The translations under genes and the position numbers were made by a program. Below are positions 53,559 through 63,331 of a DNA stretch of 64,000 nt, piece after piece (positions within the stretch are counted from its first letter, which is position 1; every line of letters begins with the position of its first letter). The DNA is from JACDHG01 sp963811585 (GTDB lineage: Bacteria; Actinomycetota; Actinomycetes; Propionibacteriales; Nocardioidaceae), in contig CAWERR010000008.1 of assembly GCA_963811585.1 (NCBI GenBank), positions 893,810-957,809 of the forward strand. The letters run 5' to 3'. Under the pieces are notes generated by a model. It saw only the letters and a list, made by a program, of their open reading frames with translations. It had not been told where the DNA came from and did no database searches.

Positions 53559-56351
53559 CTAACCTCGTTCGTCGACGCCGCCGTTGCTCGCGTCGACAGC
53601 AAGAACCCTCGCCAGCTCGGTCCGGGACCGTAACCCGCGCTTGCGCAACACAGCGCCCAGATGATGCTCGACCGTCTTCGGACTGAGGAACAGTGCTGCT
53701 GCCACCTCACGGTTCTTCAGGCCCTGCGCCACGAGCAGCGCCACCCTCGTCTCCTGTGAGGTGAGTGGCTCGCGAGTCGCGTCGCGGGAGCGAGTGCGCT
53801 CCCCGGTGCCAGCCAGCTCGTGGGCGGCTCGCTCCGACCAGAACGTCAGGTCCATCGCGACGAACTCTCGCCGGGCGGCGTCCAGCTGGGCCCGCGCATC
53901 CACCCGGCGACCGCCGCGGCGCAGCCGCATGCCGTGGAGCAGCCGCGTGCGTGCGACCTCGAGCCTGTCCGGCTGGGCCCCCTGCGACGCGAGGGAACGT
54001 TCGAACGCCGTGATGGCCTCTTCGAGGTCGGTCGCCACGAGTCCTTCGCAGCGGGCCACCATGGCAGCCACGGGCGGAATCGGCTGATCCGACTGGGCTG
54101 CGCGGAAGCGGCCCGTCAGCTCATGGGCGTCATCATGGCGGCCGAGACCGAGGTAGGCCTCCACCAGCAACGGGGCGACGCCGAGCGGCTCTAGGTAGTC
54201 CCCCACGCCGTTGAACCGCACCAGCTGGTCCTCCAACACGTCGACAACCTCGGTCAGGTCACCGCGACAGAGCGCGCAGAGTGCGACTGCACGCGCGAGG
54301 TGGGGAGGCATCGGGTCGAAACCGTTGACAACGACGTTGACCCTCGCCCGCTCGAGCAGCCGTAGGGCGTCGTCATGCATGCCTCGGCAGGCGCTCTCGA
54401 TCGCGGCTGCTTCGTATGCAGATCCCGGATCCCCCGCAATATCGAGGGCCTCCAGCAGCTCGACCGCCTCACCGACGAACGCATGGGCACGCACGTGGTC
54501 CCCCATCCAGGCCAGGCCAGCGGAGAACAGGGGCAGGCTCACGGCCAGGACGCCGAGCGCTCCTGCCTCGCGAGCCTGGCTGATCCGGCGCTCGGCGTAG
54601 CCCAATGCCGAGGTCGGGTCCATCAGCCAACGCGCGCACAGCAGGGAGACCATGAGGTGCCGTGGGTCGTCGCGGAGGACGGGGTCCGACTCGAGCAGCT
54701 CGATCGCCTCGTGCAACAGCGGGGCGCCGAGATCCGGACGCCCCTCGTTGACGCGCGCCGCGCCAGCCAGGTACGCCGCCAGCATCGCCTGCTCCGGGTC
54801 GGTCCGGTCGGCGACCGTCGTCGCCCGGTCGGCGGCTGCGGTCATCCCTACGGTGTCGTCGAGCAGATGGCAGGTGTGGAAGAGCTCGCACAGCGTCCGG
54901 ACGAGCAGCCGCCCGGTGGCCAGTCCGGATGCCTGCTCGAAGAACTCACGGGCGCGGGCAAATGGGCCATGGGACCACTCGAGCAACCCCAGCGCGACCA
55001 GGACGCGCGCTTGAGCGTCCGCGCTGGCCTCCGCACCGAGTACTTCAGCCGCCAGCCGTCGAGCGCGGTCGGCGTCACCGGCGACGTACGCGTCATCAGT
55101 CGCCGCGGCCTGCCATTCACCTCGGAGCACGGGGTCGGGCGTAAGCCGGGCTGCGCGTTCCATCGCCCTCGAGGCGGCAGCGAACCCACGGCGCGAGCGA
55201 TCCATATCGGCCACCGCCGCGAGCTCTGCGGCTAGCGCCGCGTCCTGGCCTGGTGTGGCTTCTGCGCGGTGCCAAGCACGAGCAGCTCGGTCCGGACTGA
55301 CGGCCGCGAGCGAGCGGTGCGCAGACTGTCGCTCGGACGCCGAGGCGCGCTCCCACGTGGCCGAGCGCAGCATCGGATGCCGAAACGTCAGGACGCCGCC
55401 TTGTTCGGCCAGCACCTCACCCGACTCAGCTAAGCAAGTCCCGGAGTCGAGACCTTCGGCATCCAGCGCCGCGAGCACTGGCGCCGCTCCCTGGTTGCCG
55501 CTCGCCGCGCACAGCACGGCGGCCCGCCACGCACCCGGTGACAGGTCTGCGAGCTCGCCGGCGTACACGTCCCGCAATCGCTCGGGAACAGGAAGGGACT
55601 GCGGCAGGGGAGCGGCTCCCGCCCGCTGCGCCCGGCTGAGCACCCGCTGACATTCCCGCAGAGCAAGCGGGTTACCTCCAGTCTCCGACATCAGCCTGGC
55701 CACGACATCGGCAGCGAAGCCTGGCCCAAGGAGAGCCCGCACGGCTTCCGACGCAAGGCCTTCGACCGCGATGACCTGGAAACCGTCAAGCGGGACGGGG
55801 AGCGGCGTCCCGTCCCGATGTGTCATCACGAACGCGACCCGGTCATGGCCGAGCCGACGGGCGGCGAAGCCCAAGGCGTCCACAGACTCCGAGTCAACCC
55901 ACTGCACGTCGTCAACGGCGATGAGCAGCGGCATACGGGATGACTCGATCGCTAGCAGACTGAGCGTCGCCGCGCCGATCAAGAACCGATCCCCGGACCC
56001 GCCGGCGGGTCCCCAGCCAAGCGCGGCGGACAGCGCCTCTGCCTGCGCCTCGGGAACGGAGCCCAAGCCTTCTCTTAAGGGCGACAGCACAGACAGCAAT
56101 CCTGCTCCCGACAACACCGTCTCGGACTCGACTCCCTGCACGTACAGGCACTTCCAGCCGTCCGCCCGAGCGCCCTCGGCCACGGTGTTGAGCAAGTAAG
56201 TCTTACCGCATCCGCTCTCGCCACGGATGACCGCCACAGCGGCCTTGCCTGACCCCGCCCGCGACATCAGATGCGAGAGCTCGTCGAGCTCCGCGTCACG
56301 GCCAACAACACGCGACACGGCCGCATTCGTCTCCCGGCTGGGGATGGGCAT
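53559..56351 (-). CDS. Large LuxR-family (LAL) transcriptional regulator
   Basis: An intact 930-residue LAL regulator. The N-terminal STAND ATPase has VVGRDAELDEL, Walker A GESGCGKT (44-51), Walker B LLIAVDDVQWVDS (about 142-154) and sensor motif FVMTHRDG. A long TPR-like helical region covers about 390-850. The C-terminal LuxR helix-turn-helix (about 865-925) reads TSQETRVALLVAQGLKNREV and LFLSPKTVEHHLGAVLRKRG. Such proteins activate transcription when a small molecule triggers ATP-driven assembly. The adjacent same-strand methyltransferase, 47 bp upstream, is the best candidate partner. Confidence 0.95.
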   Translation of the reverse strand: MPIPSRETNAAVSRVVGRDAELDELSHLMSRAGSGKAAVAVIRGESGCGKTYLLNTVAEGARADGWKCLYVQGVESETVLSGAGLLSVLSPLREGLGSVPEAQAEALSAALGWGPAGGSGDRFLIGAATLSLLAIESSRMPLLIAVDDVQWVDSESVDALGFAARRLGHDRVAFVMTHRDGTPLPVPLDGFQVIAVEGLASEAVRALLGPGFAADVVARLMSETGGNPLALRECQRVLSRAQRAGAAPLPQSLPVPERLRDVYAGELADLSPGAWRAAVLCAASGNQGAAPVLAALDAEGLDSGTCLAESGEVLAEQGGVLTFRHPMLRSATWERASASERQSAHRSLAAVSPDRAARAWHRAEATPGQDAALAAELAAVADMDRSRRGFAAASRAMERAARLTPDPVLRGEWQAAATDDAYVAGDADRARRLAAEVLGAEASADAQARVLVALGLLEWSHGPFARAREFFEQASGLATGRLLVRTLCELFHTCHLLDDTVGMTAAADRATTVADRTDPEQAMLAAYLAGAARVNEGRPDLGAPLLHEAIELLESDPVLRDDPRHLMVSLLCARWLMDPTSALGYAERRISQAREAGALGVLAVSLPLFSAGLAWMGDHVRAHAFVGEAVELLEALDIAGDPGSAYEAAAIESACRGMHDDALRLLERARVNVVVNGFDPMPPHLARAVALCALCRGDLTEVVDVLEDQLVRFNGVGDYLEPLGVAPLLVEAYLGLGRHDDAHELTGRFRAAQSDQPIPPVAAMVARCEGLVATDLEEAITAFERSLASQGAQPDRLEVARTRLLHGMRLRRGGRRVDARAQLDAARREFVAMDLTFWSERAAHELAGTGERTRSRDATREPLTSQETRVALLVAQGLKNREVAAALFLSPKTVEHHLGAVLRKRGLRSRTELARVLAVDASNGGVDERG

Positions 56352-56398
56352 GTGGAACTGTATTGCGCGAGTCGCACACCCACCAACACACCGCCAGG

Positions 56399-57460
56399 TC
56401 AGGGTCGCAGCAGGTACAGGCGGAACGCGACGCTCTCGACTGGCAGCACCTCGACCGTGGCGAAGCCAGCCTCGGTGGCGTAGCGACGGACGATGTCTGG
56501 GCGTATGAGCGTCCCCGTGGCGGCGGAGCCTGGCTCGGTCATGCTCGCTGGCAGGCAGTGCAGCAGGCTATAGCCGTAGTGCCGCCGCTCCTGCTCGTCG
56601 GCCGGTCCGGCGTACGCGTCCTCGGTCGGCTCGTCGGCAACCAGCACCACGCCTCCCGGGCCTAGGGCCTCGCGGGCGGCGCGCAGTGCCTCCACCGGCC
56701 GCGCCAGATCGTGCAGCATCTCGAACATGGTCGCGACGTCATACCCGGCGCCAGACAAGGAAGCTGCATCGCGCACCTCGAACCGCACCTGATCGGTCAC
56801 CCCCTCGGCCACAGCCACCCGTTGGGCCTCTTCGATCGAGGCGGGGTGCAGATCGACGCCGTCCACCGTCACACCCGGATAGGCCTGCGCGATGCTGACG
56901 CTGGACCAACCGATGCCACAGCCGATATCCAGCACCCGAGCGCTGCCGCTGGCGAGTCGCTCCACCAGGTCGGGGACGGCGGCGAACCAGCTCTCGATCT
57001 CGGCCCGGTAGACCGGACGGGTGCCCATCGCCTGACCCTCGGCCTCGTCCGGCCCGTAGTCGTCGTACGGGATGCCGACGCCGGTGCGGAAAGACTCGAC
57101 CAGCCGGGGCACCTGCGCCAGGTCAGCGACCAGCGACAGCATCGTGCCGGCGACGCTGTCTAGTGCGTCGGGATCCAGCAGTACGTCGGCATGCCCGGCC
57201 GGGAGAGCGAACCGCCACCCACCGACGTCGCTCGTCGCCACCAGCAGCTCGGTGGCGCCCTGTTGCTCAAGCCATTCGCGCACCAGCCGCTCGTTGGTGC
57301 CAGTCCGCTCCGCCAGCTCGACGGCCGTGGCAGGTCCGTCCTCAGCGAGCGACCGGTAGAACCCCAGCTTCACTCCCAGGTAGGTCGAGGCGATGTCGAA
57401 CACACCCAGTGTCGAGTCGTTCATCCGCTGGACGAATGCCTCGCGTGTCATCGAAGTCAT
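56399..57460 (-). CDS. Class I SAM-dependent methyltransferase with N-terminal wHTH
   Basis: A 353-residue methyltransferase. The N-terminal winged-helix dimerisation domain (YLGVKLGFYRSLAEDGPATA, ERTGTNERLVREWLEQQGAT) resembles that of O-methyltransferases. The Rossmann domain has the SAM motif VLDIGCGIGWSSVSIAQAYP (about 177-196), VDGVDLHPASIEEA and motif IV VATMFEMLHDLARP. The acceptor substrate is unknown. It precedes the large LuxR regulator on the same strand. Natural-product and rhodopsin-pathway members share this architecture. Confidence 0.92.
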   Translation of the reverse strand: MTSMTREAFVQRMNDSTLGVFDIASTYLGVKLGFYRSLAEDGPATAVELAERTGTNERLVREWLEQQGATELLVATSDVGGWRFALPAGHADVLLDPDALDSVAGTMLSLVADLAQVPRLVESFRTGVGIPYDDYGPDEAEGQAMGTRPVYRAEIESWFAAVPDLVERLASGSARVLDIGCGIGWSSVSIAQAYPGVTVDGVDLHPASIEEAQRVAVAEGVTDQVRFEVRDAASLSGAGYDVATMFEMLHDLARPVEALRAAREALGPGGVVLVADEPTEDAYAGPADEQERRHYGYSLLHCLPASMTEPGSAATGTLIRPDIVRRYATEAGFATVEVLPVESVAFRLYLLRP

Positions 57461-57530
57461 GCCGTGAGTATTTCGGGTGTGGCCACTGCCTCCGGCGTCA
57501 GCCCCTTGAACGCGTGACGTGCAGGCGTCG

Positions 57531-57735
57531 CTAGCCGGGCGTCACGGTCAGGATCTCGCTGCGGGTCACACCCCCGTACGACGCCGTGATCGTCACCGAC
57601 CTGGAGCTGCTCACCGCAGAGGTCGTGATGTCGAACACCTTCGACCAGCCACCTGCGGGCACTGTCGCGCTCGCCGGCACGGCTGCCACCGCGGGGTTGC
57701 TGCTCGACTGTTCTGCAGGGTGCGCTGAAGAGACC
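57531..57735 (-). pseudogene. C-terminal fragment of an Ig-like repeat surface protein
   Basis: About 65 in-frame codons read SSNPAVAAVPASATVPAGGW, then FDITTSAVSSSRSVTITASY and GGVTRSEILTVTPG before a TAG. This is one bacterial Ig-like repeat and the end of a large secreted protein. An in-frame TGA just upstream and the lack of any start show that the rest has been lost. Confidence 0.6.
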
Positions 57736-57740
57736 GGAGA

Positions 57741-58016
57741 TCAGGATTGCGACCTGCCATGCGCGAGCGGCTGCGCAGCATCAGCGGCCGGCTCCACCGT
57801 GTCGGACAAGTCCTCCGGTTCCCAGCGCAGTAGGTCGCCGGGCTGGCAGTCGAGTGCCTCGCACAGGGCAGCGAGGGTGGTGAACCGCACCGCCTTCGCG
57901 CGACCGTTCTTGAGCACCGCCAAGTTCGCGGGCGTGATGCCGACGTGGTCAGCAAGCGTGCCCACGGGCATCTTGCGCTTGGCCAACATGACGTCGATGT
58001 CGACGATGATCGGCAT
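57741..58016 (-). CDS. YozG-like XRE-family regulator
   Basis: A 91-residue Cro/C1-type regulator: IIVDIDVMLAKRKMPVGTLA, DHVGITPANLAVLKNGRAKA, RFTTLAALCEALDCQPGDLL. This is the YozG subfamily, nearly always encoded with a DUF2975 membrane protein, as here. Its ATG at 58016 overlaps the stop of the DUF2975 gene, so the two are cotranslated. A CGATA-rich palindrome upstream of the operon is its likely operator. Confidence 0.93.
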   Translation of the reverse strand: MPIIVDIDVMLAKRKMPVGTLADHVGITPANLAVLKNGRAKAVRFTTLAALCEALDCQPGDLLRWEPEDLSDTVEPAADAAQPLAHGRSQS

Positions 58017-58504
58017 CAGATCACTTCGTTCAGCTCGGCCCGCAAGTGGTGCGCCTCGGCGTCGCGGTCGACCGCCTGGGCGAGCAGCATGCGTAGCACC
58101 AGCACGATCAGGGCGACGCCGGCAACGATCAGAGACACCCCGCAGATGAGTCCGACGACACCGGGCGCCACGTCCTCACCAGGCGCGAGGGTCACGGCCA
58201 GCCCGAACGTCAGGGCCGAAGCTGTGGCGATCGCGCCGATCACGATGTCGACGTACCGAAACGCGGCAGGGGAGAACACCGTGCCTCGCCGCACCATGGT
58301 CAGCAGCCGCCAGACGCAGACCGCGGTGACCTGCATGGTCACGATGCCCAGAGTCACGATGATGACGACGGGAACGCGCACCCCGGCGGGCTCTTCATCA
58401 ATGTCAATCCACAGCAGCGGCATCATCACCGCCTGCACGAACAGCGACCCGGCAATTGCGATCGCCAGCACGACCCGCAGCGCGAGGACGGTCAGGTTTC
58501 CCAT
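58016..58504 (-). CDS. DUF2975 membrane protein
   Basis: A 162-residue protein with four predicted membrane helices (LRVVLAIAIAGSLFVQAVMM, VVIIVTLGIVTMQVTAVCVW, IVIGAIATASALTFGLAVTL, GLICGVSLIVAGVALIVLVL). ATG 58504 follows GGAGACTCG; the longer frame from 58624 runs through the promoter region. Family members are thought to control, or be controlled by, the coupled YozG regulator, possibly sensing a membrane signal. The mechanism is unknown. Confidence 0.9.
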   Translation of the reverse strand: MGNLTVLALRVVLAIAIAGSLFVQAVMMPLLWIDIDEEPAGVRVPVVIIVTLGIVTMQVTAVCVWRLLTMVRRGTVFSPAAFRYVDIVIGAIATASALTFGLAVTLAPGEDVAPGVVGLICGVSLIVAGVALIVLVLRMLLAQAVDRDAEAHHLRAELNEVI

Positions 58505-58540
58505 CGAGTCTCCTTCGATCGAGGTACGACGTAAACCTAC

Positions 58541-58559
58541 CGATAATCGATAGATATCG
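58541..58559. promoter_or_regulatory. CGATA repeats upstream of the DUF2975/YozG operon
   Basis: CGATA at 58541-58545 is followed by the palindrome CGATA-GA-TATCG at 58548-58559 in an unusually AT-rich stretch 37-55 bp before the DUF2975 start. This suits an XRE operator overlapping the promoter. Confidence 0.55.
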
Positions 58560-59051
58560 CAAGAGATTCGATGGATTGGCACTCGAACTTCCTGGCACCA
58601 GCCACCACTCCCCAACGGCCACATGGATGCTGAATGCGATCCAGAAGGCGACGGCGAAGCGGTCCGGAAAACTGAGGATCCCGGCCTCGCTGAACGCGCC
58701 GATCCAGAGCCGAATAGTGCCCACGGCCAGCCCCACCATGAATGCGCGGATCATCCGGCGCCGGTGGGCCACCACGTCACCCCTGCGGATCGCGACCACG
58801 GCGGCCACAAGGGAGGCGACGAACCACGACCCGAACAGAACGCTGACGACACTCTGCGGTGGGCCACCGAAGGCATACCGAGCGCCGAACAAGATGCCGG
58901 CCAGACCGCTCAAGATCGCCACGGTCGCGAGGATCCGCCCCAGTCTCCGGTGCACCGGAGAGTGGCTGACCCGGAACCGCGGCCAAAGCTGGAGCGGCGC
59001 CCCGAGCAGATAGATGCCACCGCTGCACTTTGACGGCGACTCTCGAGGCCT
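58560..59051 (-). pseudogene. 5'-truncated DUF2306-like membrane protein
   Basis: The open frame begins straight after the LuxR stop with no start codon. It reads CSGGIYLLGAPLQLWPRFR, VHRRLGRILATVAILSGLAG, WFVASLVAAVVAIRRGDVVA, HRRRMIRAFMVGLAVGTIRL and IAFSIHVAVGEWWLV. These are the last four helices of DUF2306-type membrane proteins, with the HRRLGR motif intact. The first helices are missing. In the last part the frame runs on into the DUF2975 promoter and gene, to 58404, so its own stop is lost too. Confidence 0.65.
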
Positions 59052-60717
59052 TCAGCCCGTTTCTTGACGCATGGCCTCAACGGTGCGGGCGACCTCGACG
59101 CGCGAGGTGACGTCGAGCTTGTGGAAGATGTGTCGAAGATGAGTCTCAACCGTCTTGGGGCTGAGGAAGAGAGTCGCCGCGATCTCTGGGTTTGTATGCC
59201 GGGCCACGACGAGGTCGGCGACCTGCCGCTCTCGCTGGGTCAGCGACGCCACTCCGAATCCGCTGAAGTCACCGGGATTGCTGCGCCGGGAGACGTGGCG
59301 TCCCAGCCGCCTCAGTTCCAGCTCGGCCGCGTCGCGGTACCGACAGGCACCGCAGGCGTGCAGCGCCGCGGCGGCTGCCTCGAGTTCCACGACGGCGCGC
59401 TCGGGTTCACCGGCTTTCGCGAGTGCCCGCCCCGCGAGCGTGCGTGAGAGGGCTGCCTCGACCGGGATACCCACCTCGTCGGCGGCTGCTGCGGACTCGA
59501 GCGCCTTTCGTGCGGCGAGCTGATGGTCACCCGCGTCGAGAGCGATCGTGGCCGCAGCCCGTTCGGCCATGGCCGTAGCCATCCGGAGTCCTCCCATCGG
59601 GAGCACGGTGTCCCGGGCAGCGGCAGCGGCACGTTCGGCGTCTGCCTGGCGTCCGAGCGCGAGCGAGCAGCGGGTGAGCAGTTCGAGCCACTTGGCACGG
59701 AAGCTGCCGCCTGGCATGAACGGCAGCCCTGGACCCCCGCATCGTTGAACCATGAGCCCGACGGCGTCGCCAAGGCCGGCGTCGCCGGACTCGAGGAGCG
59801 CCGCGCACAGGGCCAACGGGGCCGCAGCGGGGATGAGCCCGTCGTCCATGGCTCGGGTCAGGTCGACTGCTTCCCGGCCTGTGTTGACCGCGAGCGCCAG
59901 GTCGCCCGCCGCCAGCGCAGTGAGAGATCGATTGAGGATCAGTCCGGCCAGGCTCTGTTGGTTGCCGAGCAGCCGGGATTCCTCGATGGCGGCGTCGAGG
60001 GTTTCGGCGCCGTCGGCGAGGTCTCCGCGCAGCATTCGCACCCACGCGAGAAGCATGAACGCGAATGGGACGAAGGCGGGTTGGCCGGTGGCTCTGGCGA
60101 CTGCGATCACGCGCTCCGCGTGCTCGCCGGCCGCCTCGAACCGGTCCAGGTAGAGCTCGGCGCCAGCGAGGTGGATGGCAGAGTCTGCGACCAACACTCC
60201 CGCGTCGGGCGGTCGGCGAAGCAGCGACCCGAGGAGCTCGACGGATGCAGGGTCGGCCCAGTGGAGATCGTCGAAGGATCAGCACCAGCGGCCTGGTGGC
60301 CGTCAACCGTTCCAGTAGCTCACGCACCGCACGATGCGTGCGGTAGCGCTCGTGCTGGAGTGGAGCGTCCCGGCGTGCGAGGCGGGACAGCGACGGGAAG
60401 ACGTTGGCGAGCTCGGCACGAACGTCGCCGTCCAGGAGGTCGAGGAGTCGCGGGTCGAGGCCACGCACGTAGTCATCGAGGGCGTTGACGAACACCCAGA
60501 AAGGAAGGTCTCGTTCGAGCTCGGAGGCGGAACCTGAGAGCACCAGCTGGTCGCGGAGATTGGCACGACTGGCAAGTTCGCCGAGAAGCCGGGTCTTGCC
60601 GATGCCGGGTTCGCCTACCAGCTCGACAACCTTCCACTCCCCGCGCGCGACGTCGACCAAGGCGCCGTCGAGAAGTGTGAGACTCCTCGGCGCGGCCGAC
60701 GAGCAGGGCGGTAACAA
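59052..60717 (-). pseudogene. LuxR-family (LAL) regulator with internal deletion and frameshift
   Basis: The N-terminal ATPase part has LVGRAEE at about 60700, LVGEPGIGKTRLLGELASRA (Walker A) and RPLVLIL leading, after a shift near 60275, to DDLHWADPASVELLGSLLRR (Walker B). From there the sequence passes directly to TPR-like helices (ELYLDRFEAAGEHAERVIAV). The remainder of the STAND module, about 200-300 residues in relatives, is missing. The C-terminal LuxR domain is intact (TQRERQVADLVVARHTNPEI, TLFLSPKTVETHLRHIFHKL). Its 5' end abuts the truncated MMPL gene. About 555 residues against 850-950 expected. An active short version cannot be excluded. Confidence 0.6.
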
Positions 60718-62498
60718 CGCCCGCGGTCGCCGAACTCCAGGAGGCGCATCCTGACTTCTACGTCGGCTCCTTCGGCGAGAGCACCGAAAAGGCGCTGCAG
60801 GACTCGTTCACCGACGACCTGAAGAAGGCAGGCCTTTACTCGGTGCCGCTGACCCTGGTCATCTTGCTGATCGCGTTTGGAGCAGTCGTCGCGGCCGGGA
60901 TCCCATTGCTCCTCGGGTTGACCGCCGTTCTCGGCACCATGGGGCTTGTCTCGCTCGTGAGCCACGTAGTTCCCATGTCCCAGAGCACATCGGCCCTTGT
61001 CCTGCTCATCGGATTGGCGGTGGGGGTGGACTACTCGATGTTCTACCTCAAACGGGAGCGAGAGGAACGGGCTGCCGGACGCAGTGAGGGCTCCGCACTC
61101 GAGGCGGCCGCTGCGACCTCCGGGCATTCGGTACTCGTCTCAGGCGTCACGGTGATCGTGGCGATGTCGGGCATGTTGATCACTCGAGACGCAAGCTTCG
61201 TCTCCTTCGGGATCGCGACGATGATGGTGGTGGCCGTCGCCATGCTCGGCTCCCTGACAGTGCTCCCCGCGGTGCTCTCCAAACTGGGCGACCGGGTCGA
61301 TCGCGGCCGCGTACCCTTCACCAGCCGGCTTCGCCGTACGAATGGTGAGGGCCTCATCTGGGGCGCGATCCTTGACCGGGTGCTTCGGCGCCCCGTCGTT
61401 TCGCTGGTGATCGCCGGTGGGCTGTTGCTCGCGATCGCCGCCCCTGCGCTCCAGATGACAACTGTGCAGCCGGGGGTCGACACCTTCCCGCAGCATCTGC
61501 TGACCACCTACAACCGGCTCGACGCTGCGTTCCCCGGGACTGAAATCTCGGCCGATGTGGTGGTCAAGGCTGCTGACGTCCAGTCGCCGCAGATACAGGC
61601 GGAGATCCAGCAGCTGATCGACGTCGCCGTGGGTACCGAGGTGATGAACCAGCCCGTCGACGTGAGCTTCAACCCGGAGCGCACGGTCGCCGTGGTCTCC
61701 ATCCCTGTCGCCGGGAACGGCAGCGACGGACCGTCCAACGCAGCCCTGGACGCGCTTCGCAACGACATCGTGCCCGCAACGGTGGGCTCTCTGGACGATG
61801 CCGACGTCGCCGTCACCGGAATGACAGCCCAGACCCGGGACTTCGACGCCAAGATGAACACCACGGCCCCCCTGGTGTTCGCCTTCGTGCTGCTGCTCGC
61901 ATTTCTCCTGATGCTGGTGACGTTTAGGTCGCTGGTCATCGCCGTCAAGGCGGTGCTGCTGAACCTGCTCTCAGTCGCGGCGGCGTACGGGGTCCTGGTG
62001 CTCGTCTTCCAGGAAGGCTGGGGCAAGACACTGCTGGGATTCGACGCCACCGGCGGAATCGACCCCTTCTTGCCGATCCTGCTCTTCGTCATCCTGTTCG
62101 GGCTTTCCATGGACTACCACGTCTTCATCCTCAGCAGAGTCCGGGAGAGCTACGACGACGGCCTCACCACCCAGGCCGCGGTCGCGCACGGCATCAAGAC
62201 CACGGCTGGCGTCGTCACCAGCGCGGCCATTGTCATGGTCGGCGTGTTCTCCATCTTCGGCGTGCTCCAGGCGATGATCTTCAAGCAGTTCGGAGTCGGG
62301 CTCGCGGCCGCGATCCTCATCGACGCTACCTTGATCCGCGCCGTTCTCCTGCCCGCGTCTATGAGCTTGCTGGACAGGTGGAACTGGTACCTGCCGGGAT
62401 GGCTCGAGTGGCTTCCTCGCCTCGAGCACGGACACTACGAACCCGACGAACCCGACGAAGAGCCCCTTCCCGAGCCCCAACTGGACCCCGTCGGCTAG
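60681..62498 (+). CDS. MMPL/RND-family transporter, 5'-truncated
   Basis: The frame is open from 60681 with no credible start. The first family-like residues are AELQEAHPDFYVGSFGES, which lie about 130 residues into normal MMPL proteins. The rest is intact for about 590 residues: LVILLIAFGAVVAAGIPLLL, LIGLAVGVDYSMFYLKRERE with the proton-relay aspartate-tyrosine pair, a second porter loop, and LPILLFVILFGLSMDYHVFI in the second membrane half. The C-terminus ends in an acidic tail. MMPL proteins export lipids or drugs. Loss of the first helix and part of the first porter domain should abolish function unless the left junction is an assembly artefact. Confidence 0.85.
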   Translation, partial: DSSARPTSRAVTTPAVAELQEAHPDFYVGSFGESTEKALQDSFTDDLKKAGLYSVPLTLVILLIAFGAVVAAGIPLLLGLTAVLGTMGLVSLVSHVVPMSQSTSALVLLIGLAVGVDYSMFYLKREREERAAGRSEGSALEAAAATSGHSVLVSGVTVIVAMSGMLITRDASFVSFGIATMMVVAVAMLGSLTVLPAVLSKLGDRVDRGRVPFTSRLRRTNGEGLIWGAILDRVLRRPVVSLVIAGGLLLAIAAPALQMTTVQPGVDTFPQHLLTTYNRLDAAFPGTEISADVVVKAADVQSPQIQAEIQQLIDVAVGTEVMNQPVDVSFNPERTVAVVSIPVAGNGSDGPSNAALDALRNDIVPATVGSLDDADVAVTGMTAQTRDFDAKMNTTAPLVFAFVLLLAFLLMLVTFRSLVIAVKAVLLNLLSVAAAYGVLVLVFQEGWGKTLLGFDATGGIDPFLPILLFVILFGLSMDYHVFILSRVRESYDDGLTTQAAVAHGIKTTAGVVTSAAIVMVGVFSIFGVLQAMIFKQFGVGLAAAILIDATLIRAVLLPASMSLLDRWNWYLPGWLEWLPRLEHGHYEPDEPDEEPLPEPQLDPVG

Positions 62499-62551
62499 AG
62501 CAATGTCGCCCCGCTGCTCGCGACCAACCACCCTCCCGAAAGGAACACGAA

Positions 62552-63250
62552 ATGAGCAACCCTCAAAGCTCCCTTGGAAACGGGCGTGGCGTGCTCTGGC
62601 AGCTCCCGACTCGAACGCGACGACTGCTCCTGATGGCACCGCCACTGGTCCTCGCCGGATTCACCGTTCTGCATCCGCAGCCGGACCACAACGCACAAGC
62701 CCTGATGGACGCCTCAACCTGGTTCATGGTCTTCCACATGATTCAACTGGCGCTGGTCGGACTGGTGGCCATCTCGGTGTTCCTGCTTGCGGACCAGTTC
62801 GGCCGGGCGAGCGCATGGCCTACGTGCTTCGGCATGGGCATCTTCCTCGTCTTCTTCAGCGCCTACGACACCTTGGCCGGCATCGGCACCGGTCTCGCCA
62901 TGCGCGGCGCACGCGAGCTCCCAGGTTCGCAGCAAGAAGCTGTGTTCGAGCTCGTCAAGACGTGGCCGGCGGCCGAGCCGTGGGTCTTCTGGCTGAGCCT
63001 CGCCGGGACCGGCGGCTGGATCCTCGCGCTGGGCTTTCTAGCTGTCACTGCGCGGGCCGCGGGCGCATCGCGGGCGCAGTGGGTCTTCCTCGGGCTCGCG
63101 GCGTTCTTCCTGATGCTCGGGCATCCCGCGCCGTTCGGGACGCTCGCATTCGGCAGCCTGTTCATCGCGGTCCTCATTCGCGAGCGACAGGCCTCACGCC
63201 TCCCGGGTATGGCGCACCCGGAGATGGCGCGGCCGACCCTCACCGAGTAA
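62552..63250 (+). CDS. Six-helix membrane protein, paralogue 1
   Basis: A 232-residue integral membrane protein. Helices include RLLLMAPPLVLAGFTVLHPQ, FMVFHMIQLALVGLVAISVF, MGIFLVFFSAYDTLAGIGTG, WVFWLSLAGTGGWILALGFL and WVFLGLAAFFLMLGHPAPFG. AAAGGAA precedes ATG 62552, 53 bp after the MMPL stop. The family is unrecognised. It is clearly related to the next gene: both have HP near the end of helix one, a FHMIQL/LHVVQL motif and LGHxxP in the last third. The pair may be accessory to the transporter. Confidence 0.8.
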   Translation: MSNPQSSLGNGRGVLWQLPTRTRRLLLMAPPLVLAGFTVLHPQPDHNAQALMDASTWFMVFHMIQLALVGLVAISVFLLADQFGRASAWPTCFGMGIFLVFFSAYDTLAGIGTGLAMRGARELPGSQQEAVFELVKTWPAAEPWVFWLSLAGTGGWILALGFLAVTARAAGASRAQWVFLGLAAFFLMLGHPAPFGTLAFGSLFIAVLIRERQASRLPGMAHPEMARPTLTE

Positions 63251-63331
63251 GGCAACTCTTCGGCCGGCGGGGTCCGCGCGCAGCACTGGCCGACAAGGGG
63301 TCAGTCCGTTCCAAGATTCGAGGTGGTGAAA

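Noticed and set aside
59523..60488. 321-codon plus-strand ORF inside the LuxR gene
   Set aside because: The minus strand carries the TPR and ATPase motifs; the plus frame has no recognisable domain.
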